From an uncultured SAR116 cluster alpha proteobacterium (lineage in GTDB: Bacteria; Pseudomonadota; Alphaproteobacteria; Puniceispirillales; Marisalimonadaceae), in assembly GCA_902622875.1 (NCBI GenBank), contig CACNRW010000004.1, positions 1 through 64,000 of the forward strand: a stretch of 64,000 nt of DNA, given 5' to 3'. The notes under the pieces were generated by a model. It did not search any database. It was not told the origin of the DNA and saw nothing but the letters and a program-made list of their open reading frames with translations. Below are positions 27,163-35,630 of the stretch, piece after piece. The first letter of the stretch is position 1; each line of letters begins with the position of its first letter. The position numbers were made by a program, and so were the translations under genes.

Positions 27163-27429
27163 TTAAAATATACCTAAAGCATTTTTATAAGTATCTAATA
27201 AAGCTTCTTGTTCTAATTTGTCATCAGTGTCTATCTTTCGAATTGTAAGAACTTTACGCATAATTTTTGGTTCATAGCCTGAACTTTTAGCCTCAGAATA
27301 AACTTCCTCAATATCTGCAAGAATTTTAATTTTTTCTTCTTCTAACTTCTTAATTTTTTCTATAAAACTTTTAAGCTGATTATCTTTGGATTTAATTTCA
27401 CTAATTTCATTGTTTTGTTCATTATTCAT
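27163..27429 (-). CDS. gapR: GapR-family nucleoid protein (DUF2312)
   Basis: An 88-residue protein of the GapR family, which in Caulobacter binds overtwisted AT-rich DNA ahead of forks and polymerases and stimulates topoisomerases. Almost all of it is a charged coiled coil: FIEKIKKLEEEKIKILADIEEVYSEAKSSGYEPK, read in two parts, then MRKVLTIRKID. The ATG at 27429 is chosen because it restores the family's length and lies one base after the DUF1244 stop codon; the frame continues 17 codons upstream inside that gene. The family is typical of Alphaproteobacteria. Confidence 0.9.
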   Translation of the reverse strand: MNNEQNNEISEIKSKDNQLKSFIEKIKKLEEEKIKILADIEEVYSEAKSSGYEPKIMRKVLTIRKIDTDDKLEQEALLDTYKNALGIF

Positions 27430-27430
27430 T

Positions 27431-27730
27431 TTAATGTGCTTTTGTTTCTTTATTCTTAAAGTCGTTTTTTTGTTTTTCACTAGCTTCTGTTTGGTATTTT
27501 TCTTTCCAAACTAAATGAGGCATTCCATATACTATTTCTTTAGCATCGTCTTTATTAAGTTGAACTCCGTTTTCATGAGCTGCTTCAGTATACCATCTGG
27601 AAAGACAGTTTCTACAAAACCCACTAAGGTTCATTAAGTCAATATTTTGTACATCAGTTCTGTTTTGAAGGTGGGTTAAAAGTTTTTTTAAAACTTCTGA
27701 GTCTATTCTTAATTTTTTATTATTATCCAT
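27431..27730 (-). CDS. DUF1244 family protein
   Basis: A 99-residue protein with the family signature LSGFCRNCLSRWYTEAA (about residues 36-52) and GMPHLVWKEKYQTEAS. The two cysteines in CRNC look like metal or disulphide positions. The family is small, alphaproteobacteria- and gammaproteobacteria-centred, and has a known structure but no known function. It leads the leftward run with gapR, pyrF and queF; 131 bases separate it from the divergent mntR. Confidence 0.88.
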   Translation of the reverse strand: MDNNKKLRIDSEVLKKLLTHLQNRTDVQNIDLMNLSGFCRNCLSRWYTEAAHENGVQLNKDDAKEIVYGMPHLVWKEKYQTEASEKQKNDFKNKETKAH

Positions 27731-27861
27731 TATATTATCCCATAATTTTAATAATTTTTAGCACAAGTATTTGATCAAAACAATTTACAAAAAGAAATAA
27801 CATAATAGTTTGAAAAAAAGTAAAATAAATATTAGCATAAGTTAATTTTGGAAATTTAGTT

Positions 27862-28275
27862 ATGAATAATGAATTCGAAATTAATTCTGATAGGTTTGCT
27901 CAAGTTAGGAGCGCAAGGAACACTGAAACTGCTGAAGATTACACAGAAATGATAGCGGATTTGATTAAAGAAACTGGTGAAGCTAGGGCTGTCGACTTAG
28001 CGAAGCATTTTGGAGTAACTGGACCAACTGTAAATAGTGTAATAAGACGTTTAGTGAGAGAGGGTTTGGTTGAAAGTAAACCCTATAGATCTATATTTTT
28101 AACCGAGAAGGGTCAATTATTAGCTGATTACTGCAAAAAACGGCATGAAATAGTTTATAACTTCTTATTAAAAATTGGTGTCAATGAAGATGTTGCAAAA
28201 AATGATGCTGAAGGTCTTGAGCACCATGTAAGTACAGAGACATTAAGTGTGTTTCAAAAATTTAACAGAAAATGA
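27862..28275 (+). CDS. mntR: Manganese-responsive regulator MntR (DtxR family)
   Basis: A 137-residue metal-dependent transcription factor. The winged helix is ARAVDLAKHFGVTGPTVNSV then IRRLVREGLVE. Candidate metal ligands Asp26, Glu29, His95, Glu117, Glu120 and His121 have exactly the spacing of the Bacillus MntR sites (Asp8, Glu11, His77, Glu99, Glu102, His103), so manganese binding is well supported. It lacks the SH3 domain of DtxR, as expected for MntR. Target genes such as mntH or sitABCD are not in the window. The stop lies three bases from that of the convergent GT39 gene. Confidence 0.92.
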   Translation: MNNEFEINSDRFAQVRSARNTETAEDYTEMIADLIKETGEARAVDLAKHFGVTGPTVNSVIRRLVREGLVESKPYRSIFLTEKGQLLADYCKKRHEIVYNFLLKIGVNEDVAKNDAEGLEHHVSTETLSVFQKFNRK

Positions 28276-28278
28276 TTT

Positions 28279-29766
28279 TTATTTAACTTTACCTTCAAAA
28301 AGATAGTAAGTTCTTTTAAGATCTTTTATTGTATCTGTAGATATTTTACGGATAAATTTTATGTCAGTAAGGTTTGTAAAGTCATTTGCAATATTTAAAT
28401 TTCGACTTATGATCATGATTTTTTCATCTTTTTTATGTTTTGTTTTGTCATAATTATAATTTCGTTCGTAGAAGTTTCCTGATGAGATACTTTTTGTCTT
28501 AAAAAATATTTTGTTTTTAAATTTATTATCAATTTTATTTAAATAGTAATTAAATCTTGTAATTTCACCTCTGTTAAAAAAAACTAATTTAGATATTTCA
28601 TTATTATAAAAAGTTTTTTTAATTTCTGTAGAAAGTAATTCAAAGCCTAAGTTTTTTCTCAAAGGATCTGATTTTAAGTTTATAGGGTAAAAATTTCCAG
28701 TTAGAGTGACTTTTAAAATTAACAAAGATAGTATAAAATTTACAAACAACCCAAATTTAGTTAATATTCTTAATATCTTATGTCTTTGTGTAATCGCATA
28801 AGCGCTAATCATTAATGTCGCACTAATATATGCTGTGACTGCCCAATTCGGGTTAGCTATCTTTAAAAAGCTTTGTATTATTATTAAAGTTATAATTGGC
28901 AGAGAAAGCATGCCTAAAAGAGCGAGCTTTTGGTCTTTAAAAAAACTATTAAAAATTACGAATAAATATAATAAAAAAATTATGGGTCCGAATACTAATA
29001 ACTGTGATGATAAAAAATCAATTACATTAGCATAATTAATAATAATTTTTGAAAGATTAGCATTTGATATAGTATGACTTGCAGTTACAAAGTCATTAGA
29101 GTAATTCCAATATAAGTTTGGGGTGGCTACAACGAAGCTTAAAATTAGAACAAGTAGAAGTTTTTTTAAAGTTAACGTTATACCTCTGTCATAAATTACC
29201 CACCATAAAATTAGTAAAACATAGAAGTACAAAGCAGCATACTTAGATAAGAAAGCTAGTCCAAGACTTGCTCCTGCAAATGAAGCTGAGATATAAGAGT
29301 CGTCTTTAAATATCTTAAAAATAAATAATATAGCTAACGACCAAAATAACAACAAAGGAGTGTCAGTTGAAATAATAAAACTTCCTAATGAGGCCGCAGG
29401 TGTAAATATCCATAATAAAGCTGCAATACGGCCTGCTTTTAATCCAAAAGCAAACTGAGTTGTTATCCACAAAATTATTGAGATAAAGAAATGAATTATT
29501 GGGGATAATAGCCTTACTGCCCATTCTTCATTTCCAAATATTTTTGTTGATAATCCTATTGTCCAAGCTATGAAGGGTGGTTTTGTAAAATAGCCAAAAT
29601 CTAGATTTTGAGACCAATGCCAGTATTGAGCTTCATCTACAGACAACTCTAGGGGAGATACAAATAAAGTATATATTCTAATTAAGGTAATAAAAACTAG
29701 TGTAAGAAGAACTACTGGACTGCTTGGTATTATATATTTTTCATTTGTATTACTGAGTGATAACAT
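28279..29766 (-). CDS. GT39 (ArnT/PMT-like) membrane glycosyltransferase
   Basis: A 495-residue integral membrane protein of the dolichyl-phosphate-mannose mannosyltransferase superfamily. The catalytic acidic pair is in the first periplasmic loop, LSVDEAQYWHWSQ (Asp44, Glu45), followed by FGYFTKPPFIAWTIG and about ten further membrane spans. A soluble C-terminal region of roughly 130 residues lies in the periplasm. Such enzymes transfer a sugar from a polyprenyl-phosphate carrier to lipid A, glycolipid or protein. It stands alone between mntR and sufE, away from the polysaccharide locus. Confidence 0.88.
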   Translation of the reverse strand: MLSLSNTNEKYIIPSSPVVLLTLVFITLIRIYTLFVSPLELSVDEAQYWHWSQNLDFGYFTKPPFIAWTIGLSTKIFGNEEWAVRLLSPIIHFFISIILWITTQFAFGLKAGRIAALLWIFTPAASLGSFIISTDTPLLLFWSLAILFIFKIFKDDSYISASFAGASLGLAFLSKYAALYFYVLLILWWVIYDRGITLTLKKLLLVLILSFVVATPNLYWNYSNDFVTASHTISNANLSKIIINYANVIDFLSSQLLVFGPIIFLLYLFVIFNSFFKDQKLALLGMLSLPIITLIIIQSFLKIANPNWAVTAYISATLMISAYAITQRHKILRILTKFGLFVNFILSLLILKVTLTGNFYPINLKSDPLRKNLGFELLSTEIKKTFYNNEISKLVFFNRGEITRFNYYLNKIDNKFKNKIFFKTKSISSGNFYERNYNYDKTKHKKDEKIMIISRNLNIANDFTNLTDIKFIRKISTDTIKDLKRTYYLFEGKVK

Positions 29767-29910
29767 TTTAATATCCCCAGCGTAAAATTATTCTAATTTT
29801 CATTAAATTACAATATCATAATTTACTTTAAAATACGTTGTTTATATAAACCTTCTTGATTTGTTTATCATAAAAGTTTAATTAATTTAACTAATCATAG
29901 TGAGTTTTGA

Positions 29911-30333
29911 ATGAGTTTTAATAAAGAAGTAAATGAATTAATTGAAGACTTTTCTTATTTTGAATCGTGGGAAGATAAATATCAATATTTAATCGATTTA
30001 GGCAGGAGTGTCCCCAAAATGGATGAAAGTTTAAAAATAGATGTTAACAAACTTAAGGGTTGCCAGTCAGTTGTGTATTTCAGTAACTTTTTCAATTCTA
30101 ACGGAACTATTACATTTGTTGCAAGCAGTGATGCTGCTATTGTTCAGGGGCTAATAGCGTTAATGCTTAAAGTTTTTTCTGGAAAAAAACCACAAGAAAT
30201 AATAGATACAAATATAAATTTTCTTGAAAAGATAGGTTTAGATGAGCACTTGTCTCCAACAAGAAAAAATGGTTTATCTTCTCTTATTACTTCTATTAAA
30301 AATGCTGCCAAATCTAAATTAGTGCAAGAATAA
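29911..30333 (+). CDS. sufE: Cysteine desulfuration protein SufE
   Basis: A 140-residue sulfur-transfer protein that takes persulfide sulfur from SufS for iron-sulfur cluster assembly. The acceptor is Cys51 in LKGCQSVVYF, the same position as in E. coli SufE. The opening FSYFESWEDKYQYLIDLGR and late LTPTR-like segment EHLSPTRKNGL fit the family. The rest of the suf operon is not in view. The downstream RNA methyltransferase starts two bases after its stop and is probably co-translated. Confidence 0.93.
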   Translation: MSFNKEVNELIEDFSYFESWEDKYQYLIDLGRSVPKMDESLKIDVNKLKGCQSVVYFSNFFNSNGTITFVASSDAAIVQGLIALMLKVFSGKKPQEIIDTNINFLEKIGLDEHLSPTRKNGLSSLITSIKNAAKSKLVQE

Positions 30334-30335
30334 AA

Positions 30336-31145
30336 TTGGCTGGTATTGGTAATAGATATCAGATTACTAGTTTAACTAATGATAAAGTTAGATTAATTAA
30401 TAGTTTACATCATCGTAAATACAGAAGAGAACATAAATTATTTGTTGCAGAAGGTATTAGAGTATGTAGAGAGGCTGCAGAAAATGGTTGGGAGGTAAGA
30501 TACCTTTTATATGACAGCCAAAATATAGATACTTATTTAATTGAAAACTTAATTAACGATGTATTGTGTTTAGGTGCAGATGTCATAGGGGTAACTTCTG
30601 AAATACTTTCCAAAATATCTCATAAAGAAAACCCACAAAATATTTTATGTGTTATTTATCAAAAATGGAATGATTTACCTAGTATAATAAAAGATAAAAC
30701 GTTTGTCGCCTTAGAAAATGTAAGAGATCCTGGTAATCTAGGTACTATTTTAAGAACAATGGATGCAGTCGGTGCTTCGGATTGTATTTTATTAGATGAG
30801 TGTACAGACCCATTCTCTTATGAATCAGTTAGAGCTAGCATGGGTGCAATTTTCAATGTTAATATAATAGTATCTAGCAGCGAAAATTTTCTTAAGTGGA
30901 AGTCAAGCCATAAAATTAGTCTTATTGGAACATCTCTAATTAATGCAAATGATTACACTAAAACAAATTGGCAATTACCATTTGTTTTAGTTATGGGCAA
31001 CGAACAACAAGGATTGTCAAGTAACATTTTGAAGGCTTGTGATCAATTAATAAAATTGCCAATGTTAGGTCGCTCAGACAGCTTGAATTTAGCTGTTTCA
31101 ACTGGAGTAGCGCTGTATGAATCAATTAGGAAAAATCCTAAGTAA
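30336..31145 (+). CDS. TrmH/SpoU-family RNA 2'-O-methyltransferase
   Basis: A 269-residue SPOUT methyltransferase. Motif 1 is NVRDPGNLGTILRTMDAVG (128-146), motif 2 VMGNEQQGLS (219-228), motif 3 LPMLGRSDSLNLAVSTGVAL (241-260), which together form the SAM-binding trefoil knot. An N-terminal RNA-binding domain (HRKYRREHKLFVAEGIRV) precedes it. It modifies a ribose in rRNA or tRNA; the position is not readable. The start is a TTG two bases after the sufE stop; no better start is available without losing the conserved N-terminus. Its 3' end overlaps the convergent gene by eight bases. Confidence 0.85.
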   Translation: MAGIGNRYQITSLTNDKVRLINSLHHRKYRREHKLFVAEGIRVCREAAENGWEVRYLLYDSQNIDTYLIENLINDVLCLGADVIGVTSEILSKISHKENPQNILCVIYQKWNDLPSIIKDKTFVALENVRDPGNLGTILRTMDAVGASDCILLDECTDPFSYESVRASMGAIFNVNIIVSSSENFLKWKSSHKISLIGTSLINANDYTKTNWQLPFVLVMGNEQQGLSSNILKACDQLIKLPMLGRSDSLNLAVSTGVALYESIRKNPK

Positions 31146-32058
31146 TATGTCCTTTTTCCCATCTTGCAAAAATAGCGGTACTAATTTGACGAGGATTAAC
31201 CTGATCTTCGACTATAGATATTTCGCCTGACTCTACATTGCCAGAATAATTCTTCATCACTTCACTTAAGCCATAATGTAAAGAAATATGGCTAGACCTT
31301 ATTGCGTAACTATTAAGAATTATAAAGATTGGATTGTTAGACAAAATTTGTGGAAGGGATTTTAATAATGGAGGAAGATCATTGAACAAGTCCCATTTTT
31401 CTCCATTTGGCCCTCTTCCATATTTAGGGGGATCTAAAATAATACCATCATATTTGTTGCCTCTTCTGATTTCTCTATTTACAAATTTTACAGCATCTTC
31501 AGTAATGAATTTAATGGGTAATTCTTGGAATGATGAAAGGTTTCGGTTTTCAAAAGCGTAATTAATGGCTTTTTTACTTGCATCAACATGTGTAACAGAA
31601 GCGCCACATGAGGCCGCATGCAAGGATGCTAGGCCAGAATAACCGAATAAATTTAGAATTTTTGGATGATTTTTATGATTCAAAATAGATATAAATTGAT
31701 TAATTTTTTGAGCTGCCCAAATCCAATGAGGTGACTGATCTGGAAAAAATCCTAGATGTCTAAATGGGGTAGGGCTGGCAAAAAATTTTAGACTATCAAA
31801 GGACATTTCCCATTTATCTGGAATGTTATTCTTTATAACCCACTTGCCTTTTGGATCTTCATTTTCTGATGATGATGAACTTAGAAATGATCCTGATGAA
31901 TTTTCCCATACTTTAGCTTTTAATCTTGGCGTCCATATGGCTTGTGGCTCAGGTCTAGAAAAGGTATATGGGCCAAATTTTTCAAGTTTTTTTCCATTGC
32001 CACTATCGATAAGTGAATAGTCAGCCCAATTATTAGGGTGGATTACCAAAGGTTTCAT
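31138..32058 (-). CDS. SAM-dependent methyltransferase, RlmI/RlmK-like
   Basis: A 306-residue class I methyltransferase. The SAM motif is ILNLFGYSGLASLHAASCGA (from residue 134, LFGYSG at 137-142), then VDASKKAINYAFEN, and the catalytic-type motif ILDPPKYGRGPNGEKW with DPPKYG at 209-214, as in the rRNA cytosine-5 methyltransferases of the RlmI family. The first 100 residues are a beta-rich domain, shorter than the PUA domain of RlmI. RNA is the likely substrate, the exact base unknown. Confidence 0.8.
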   Translation of the reverse strand: MKPLVIHPNNWADYSLIDSGNGKKLEKFGPYTFSRPEPQAIWTPRLKAKVWENSSGSFLSSSSSENEDPKGKWVIKNNIPDKWEMSFDSLKFFASPTPFRHLGFFPDQSPHWIWAAQKINQFISILNHKNHPKILNLFGYSGLASLHAASCGASVTHVDASKKAINYAFENRNLSSFQELPIKFITEDAVKFVNREIRRGNKYDGIILDPPKYGRGPNGEKWDLFNDLPPLLKSLPQILSNNPIFIILNSYAIRSSHISLHYGLSEVMKNYSGNVESGEISIVEDQVNPRQISTAIFARWEKGHIT

Positions 32059-32134
32059 TAGGAAAAATCCTATTAAAAAAGTTTTGCACTATTAACAATT
32101 AAAGTTAATAATAACAAAAATTGTACGAAATCAA

Positions 32135-32941
32135 ATGAAAATAAACCTATCAGTAATAATTCCAGTCTATAACGCAAAAAAAACTCTTTCAAGAGCTATA
32201 AATTCTATAAATAATCAAAAATTAAACTTTGATACTTTCAAAGTAGAAATAATAATAATAGTAGATGATGGCAAAAATTATAATAAAATAATCCCAAAGT
32301 TAAAAAAAGGATTAACGATTAAAATAATAAAAACAAATGGGATTAAAACTGGTCCAGGTAATGCTAGAAATTATGGTGTAAATAAGTCAAAAGGTGAGTT
32401 TGTTGGTTATCTAGATGCGGATGATGAATGGTCAGAAAATTATTTAGGAAAAATGTTAGAATTAGTTAAAAAAAATGGTGTAGCGTTCGCCCCTACCAGA
32501 GTATATGACGAAAACAATATTCTAATAAAACATTTTGAAGGCAAAAGGCAAGGATATCTTGATTTAAATGATATAGGGAATATACCGTGCAGTTTTCATC
32601 CATTTATAAATAGAAATAATCAGAAAAAATTTGAGGAAATAAGAAGCCAAGATGTTTATAATACTGCTTGCATTTTAAATGAACTTAATACAAAGATCAG
32701 TATGATAAATGGAGGATATTATAAGTTAAATTTGCAAAAAAAATCAGTGACAAAAGAGGATGGTTTCTCGCATAAAATAAATTTAGCTTATATAAAATAC
32801 CAAATAAAATCTTTAAAGAATAAAAATTTAAAAATAGCAAGGATGTTTGCGATAAGGCGAATTAATAATATCAAATATATTAATTGGAAAAAAAATAACG
32901 ATAAAAGCTTTTATGAATATTTAAATGAGAAAGAAAATTAA
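32135..32941 (+). CDS. Glycosyltransferase family 2 protein (isolated)
   Basis: A 268-residue GT-A enzyme. LSVIIPVYNAKKTLSRAINS opens the domain, IIVDDGKNY is the nucleotide site, GPGNARNYGVNKSKGEF the conserved centre, and GYLDADDEWSENYL holds the DxD metal motif. The C-terminal third is short and basic. It is far from the 1-18 kb polysaccharide locus and abuts a haloacid dehalogenase gene with no spacing (stop TAA directly followed by ATG), so the two are translated together. Acceptor unknown. Confidence 0.85.
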   Translation: MKINLSVIIPVYNAKKTLSRAINSINNQKLNFDTFKVEIIIIVDDGKNYNKIIPKLKKGLTIKIIKTNGIKTGPGNARNYGVNKSKGEFVGYLDADDEWSENYLGKMLELVKKNGVAFAPTRVYDENNILIKHFEGKRQGYLDLNDIGNIPCSFHPFINRNNQKKFEEIRSQDVYNTACILNELNTKISMINGGYYKLNLQKKSVTKEDGFSHKINLAYIKYQIKSLKNKNLKIARMFAIRRINNIKYINWKKNNDKSFYEYLNEKEN

Positions 32942-33607
32942 ATGAATAATACAAAAGCATGCATTTTCGATGCATATGGGACATTGTTTGACGTTAATGC
33001 TGCTTGCAGAGAACTATCTTTGGATGTAGGGGACAAATGGCAAGACTTGGCTAATTTGTGGAGATTAAGACAAGTTGAATATACTTGGTTAAGAAATTCA
33101 ATGAATGAGTATGTTGATTTTTGGGAAATAACAGGTAACGCATTAGATTATGCAATGGAGGTATTAAATCTTAAAAATAAAAAATTAAGAGATGAATTAT
33201 TAGAATTATATTTAAAGTTAGAAGCGTATCCAGAAGTAAAAGAAGTGTTAGAGAAACTTAGAGATAAAAAATATAAAACTGGTATACTTTCAAATGGAAG
33301 TATGCAAATGCTAGATAGTGCTGTTAAAAATGCCAATATAGAAAATTTATTAGATGCAGTAATATCTGTAGAGGAATGTAAAATTTATAAACCCTCAAGC
33401 GAGGTCTATGATCTTGTAGAAAAGAAAACTAATATACAAAAAGACAAGGTAGCATTTTTTTCAAGCAACGCGTGGGATATGCATGCAGCAGCTAATTACG
33501 GTTTCAAAACAATTTGGGTTAATAGATTTGAGGGTATATTAGAAAAATTACCAGGTAAACCAAGCGCAATTGTAAAATCATTAAATAATATAGACGAGAT
33601 ATTATAA
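32942..33607 (+). CDS. (S)-2-haloacid dehalogenase type II (HAD superfamily)
   Basis: A 221-residue HAD-family hydrolase of the L-2-haloacid dehalogenase type. The nucleophile is Asp10 in CIFDAYGTLFD, Arg41 in WRLRQVEYTWLR binds the carboxylate, Ser117-Asn118 in ILSNGS, Lys150 in IYKPSSEVY, and SSNAWDMHAA (Asp179) completes the site. These positions nearly equal those of Pseudomonas L-DEX (Asp10, Arg41, Ser118, Lys151, Asp180). Marine bacteria often carry this enzyme; its natural substrate here is unproven. It follows the GT2 gene without a gap. Confidence 0.9.
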   Translation: MNNTKACIFDAYGTLFDVNAACRELSLDVGDKWQDLANLWRLRQVEYTWLRNSMNEYVDFWEITGNALDYAMEVLNLKNKKLRDELLELYLKLEAYPEVKEVLEKLRDKKYKTGILSNGSMQMLDSAVKNANIENLLDAVISVEECKIYKPSSEVYDLVEKKTNIQKDKVAFFSSNAWDMHAAANYGFKTIWVNRFEGILEKLPGKPSAIVKSLNNIDEIL

Positions 33608-33609
33608 TA

Positions 33610-34809
33610 TTAAACGTCGTGTCCTATACCCCAATGCCAAAAATTTGATTTTTCATTATTAAAAAATCTATTTATAATCATTTGATGAACCTCCGATGCA
33701 CCATCTACTAACTTAGCCTGCCTAGCATATCTATATATCCATTCTAAAATGATATCTTTGCTATATCCTTTAGCACCATTAAGCTGGATAGCAGTATCTG
33801 ATACATTATTCAGTGTTTCTGCAACGTGAATTTTAGCCATAGAAACATCCTGTCTAGATTTACTACCATTTTCAATTTTCCACGCTGCTCTCATTACAAG
33901 AAGCCGAGCAATATCAATATCCATAGCAGCTCTACCAAGTTTAATTTGAACTGACTCTCTATCAGAAAGTTTTATACCAAATCCTTCTCTATGAGACACA
34001 TAATCTAAGGCAATTTCCAAACTTCGTCTGGAAAGACCAATCCATCTCATACAATGTGTTAAACGAGCTAGGCCTAATCTAATTTGGACAATTTTAAGTC
34101 CTTTACCAACATCACCTAACCTATTTTTATCGGGGATTTGAAGGCCATTAAACTCTATTTCACAATGACCACCATGTTCTTCAGGACCCATTATAGGAAT
34201 TCGCCTTTTAATATTCCAACCTGGTTGATCTTTATGATATAGAAAAGCTGTTAAACCATCTTTAGTTTTAGCTAAAAGTATAAAATGAGAGGCAACACCG
34301 GCACCTGTGATATACCATTTGAGGCCATTAATTAACCATTTACCATTTTGATAAGTGGCCTCGGTTTTAATCATTGAAGGATCGGATCCTCCACCAGGAG
34401 GTGGCTCAGTCATGGCTAAAGAAGATCTTACATCACCATTAATAATAGGGTCAAGCCACTCAACTTTCTGCTCTTCAGTTGCAATCTTATTTAATATATA
34501 CATATTACCATCATCTGGAGCAGCACAATTAAAGCATACTGGTCCAAAAATAGATCTATTCATTTCTTCATAGAGCGCTGTCATTCCAATAGGTCCTAAA
34601 CCTAACCCAGATCTAGACTTGGGCATTTGGGGAGACCATAGACCTTCTAACTTAACTTTATCTCTCATTTCATTTAATAAACTTTCATTAATATTTTCAT
34701 GTTTATCATATGAAGAAGGAACGGATTCAAGTGGAATAATATTCTTATCTACAAAATTACGTGTTTTAATTCTTAGTTTATCAATATTATCTGGTAAATA
34801 AAAATCCAT
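33610..34809 (-). CDS. ACAD10/11-like acyl-CoA dehydrogenase
   Basis: A 399-residue FAD-dependent acyl-CoA dehydrogenase. LAMTEPPPGGGSDPS and WYITGAG bind the flavin, and QIRLGLARLTHCMRWIGLSRRS closely resembles the CMR segment of mammalian ACAD10/11. Where ordinary family members have a glutamate in EGT (see the 40436 gene, LEGTNEI), this one has VDGASEVH, as in ACAD11. The ATG at 34809 has an AGGTG eight bases upstream; a GTG three codons before is possible. It follows the SDR gene by 16 bases and faces an APH kinase across a shared promoter region, so a role in 4-hydroxyacyl-CoA breakdown is inferred. Confidence 0.88.
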   Translation of the reverse strand: MDFYLPDNIDKLRIKTRNFVDKNIIPLESVPSSYDKHENINESLLNEMRDKVKLEGLWSPQMPKSRSGLGLGPIGMTALYEEMNRSIFGPVCFNCAAPDDGNMYILNKIATEEQKVEWLDPIINGDVRSSLAMTEPPPGGGSDPSMIKTEATYQNGKWLINGLKWYITGAGVASHFILLAKTKDGLTAFLYHKDQPGWNIKRRIPIMGPEEHGGHCEIEFNGLQIPDKNRLGDVGKGLKIVQIRLGLARLTHCMRWIGLSRRSLEIALDYVSHREGFGIKLSDRESVQIKLGRAAMDIDIARLLVMRAAWKIENGSKSRQDVSMAKIHVAETLNNVSDTAIQLNGAKGYSKDIILEWIYRYARQAKLVDGASEVHQMIINRFFNNEKSNFWHWGIGHDV

Positions 34810-34825
34810 ATAAATCACCTAAAAG

Positions 34826-35560
34826 TTAGAGACCTGTGCTAAGTCCACCATCCACAGCCACTACGGCGCCGGTCATATAAGTATTATTAGTATTTAGTAA
34901 CATAGAAATAATTGTATCTAATTCATCAACAGTGGCAAACCTTTTGAGAGGAATTTTCTTTTTTAACAAGTCACCAGTTTCACCTTCAAGTTGATCTCTA
35001 TTGATATCAGTCAAAATATATCCAGGTGCAAGTGCATTAACACAAATATTATATCTAGCTAATTCAATTGACTGAGATTTAGTAACTTGAATCAAAGCTG
35101 CTTTGGTAGCAGAATAAGCACCGACATATGCCAATGGTCTGTAGCCAAGCGTTGATGCTATATTAATGATTTTACCTCTTTTATTAATAATCATTTTTGG
35201 AATAACAGCATTTGAGACGTTTAATGATCCGAGTAAATTTGTATCAATAATATTAGATAATTCTGAATACGTTTCTTTATGCAATAATTTGGTATTAGCA
35301 ATGCCTGCATTATTAATCAAACCATATAGATTTAAATCAGATAATTGTTTATTTACGCAATTCTGGTCTGTAATATCAAGTTCAAAGAAATAGTGATTCA
35401 ATTGTTGATTGGGTAGATTAGAAATTACTTTTTCAAGATTAATTTTATTTCTTCCAATTCCTATAATTCTAAATCCGTCATTCGCAAGAACTTTAGCAAA
35501 ATTAGCACCAAGTCCTCTACTTGCTCCAGTAATTAAAATTGTATCAAGTGGATCATTCAT
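34826..35560 (-). CDS. Short-chain dehydrogenase/reductase
   Basis: A 244-residue classical SDR. NAD(P) is bound by TGASRGLGANF (residues 11-21) and NNAGIA, and the catalytic set is Ser136, Tyr149 and Lys153 (YSATK). PGYILTDINRDQ follows as usual. It resembles FabG-type ketoacyl reductases, but the first gene of a unit with an ACAD10/11-like dehydrogenase suggests an acyl-CoA or hydroxyacid substrate. Only 70 bases separate it from the divergent phosphotransferase gene, so the two arms are likely controlled together. Confidence 0.85.
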   Translation of the reverse strand: MNDPLDTILITGASRGLGANFAKVLANDGFRIIGIGRNKINLEKVISNLPNQQLNHYFFELDITDQNCVNKQLSDLNLYGLINNAGIANTKLLHKETYSELSNIIDTNLLGSLNVSNAVIPKMIINKRGKIINIASTLGYRPLAYVGAYSATKAALIQVTKSQSIELARYNICVNALAPGYILTDINRDQLEGETGDLLKKKIPLKRFATVDELDTIISMLLNTNNTYMTGAVVAVDGGLSTGL

Positions 35561-35630
35561 TAATAAAATTACAATATAAAAAAAATTAAGTTATACTTTT
35601 AAAAATTTATATGAGAATAAATATTTCAAA

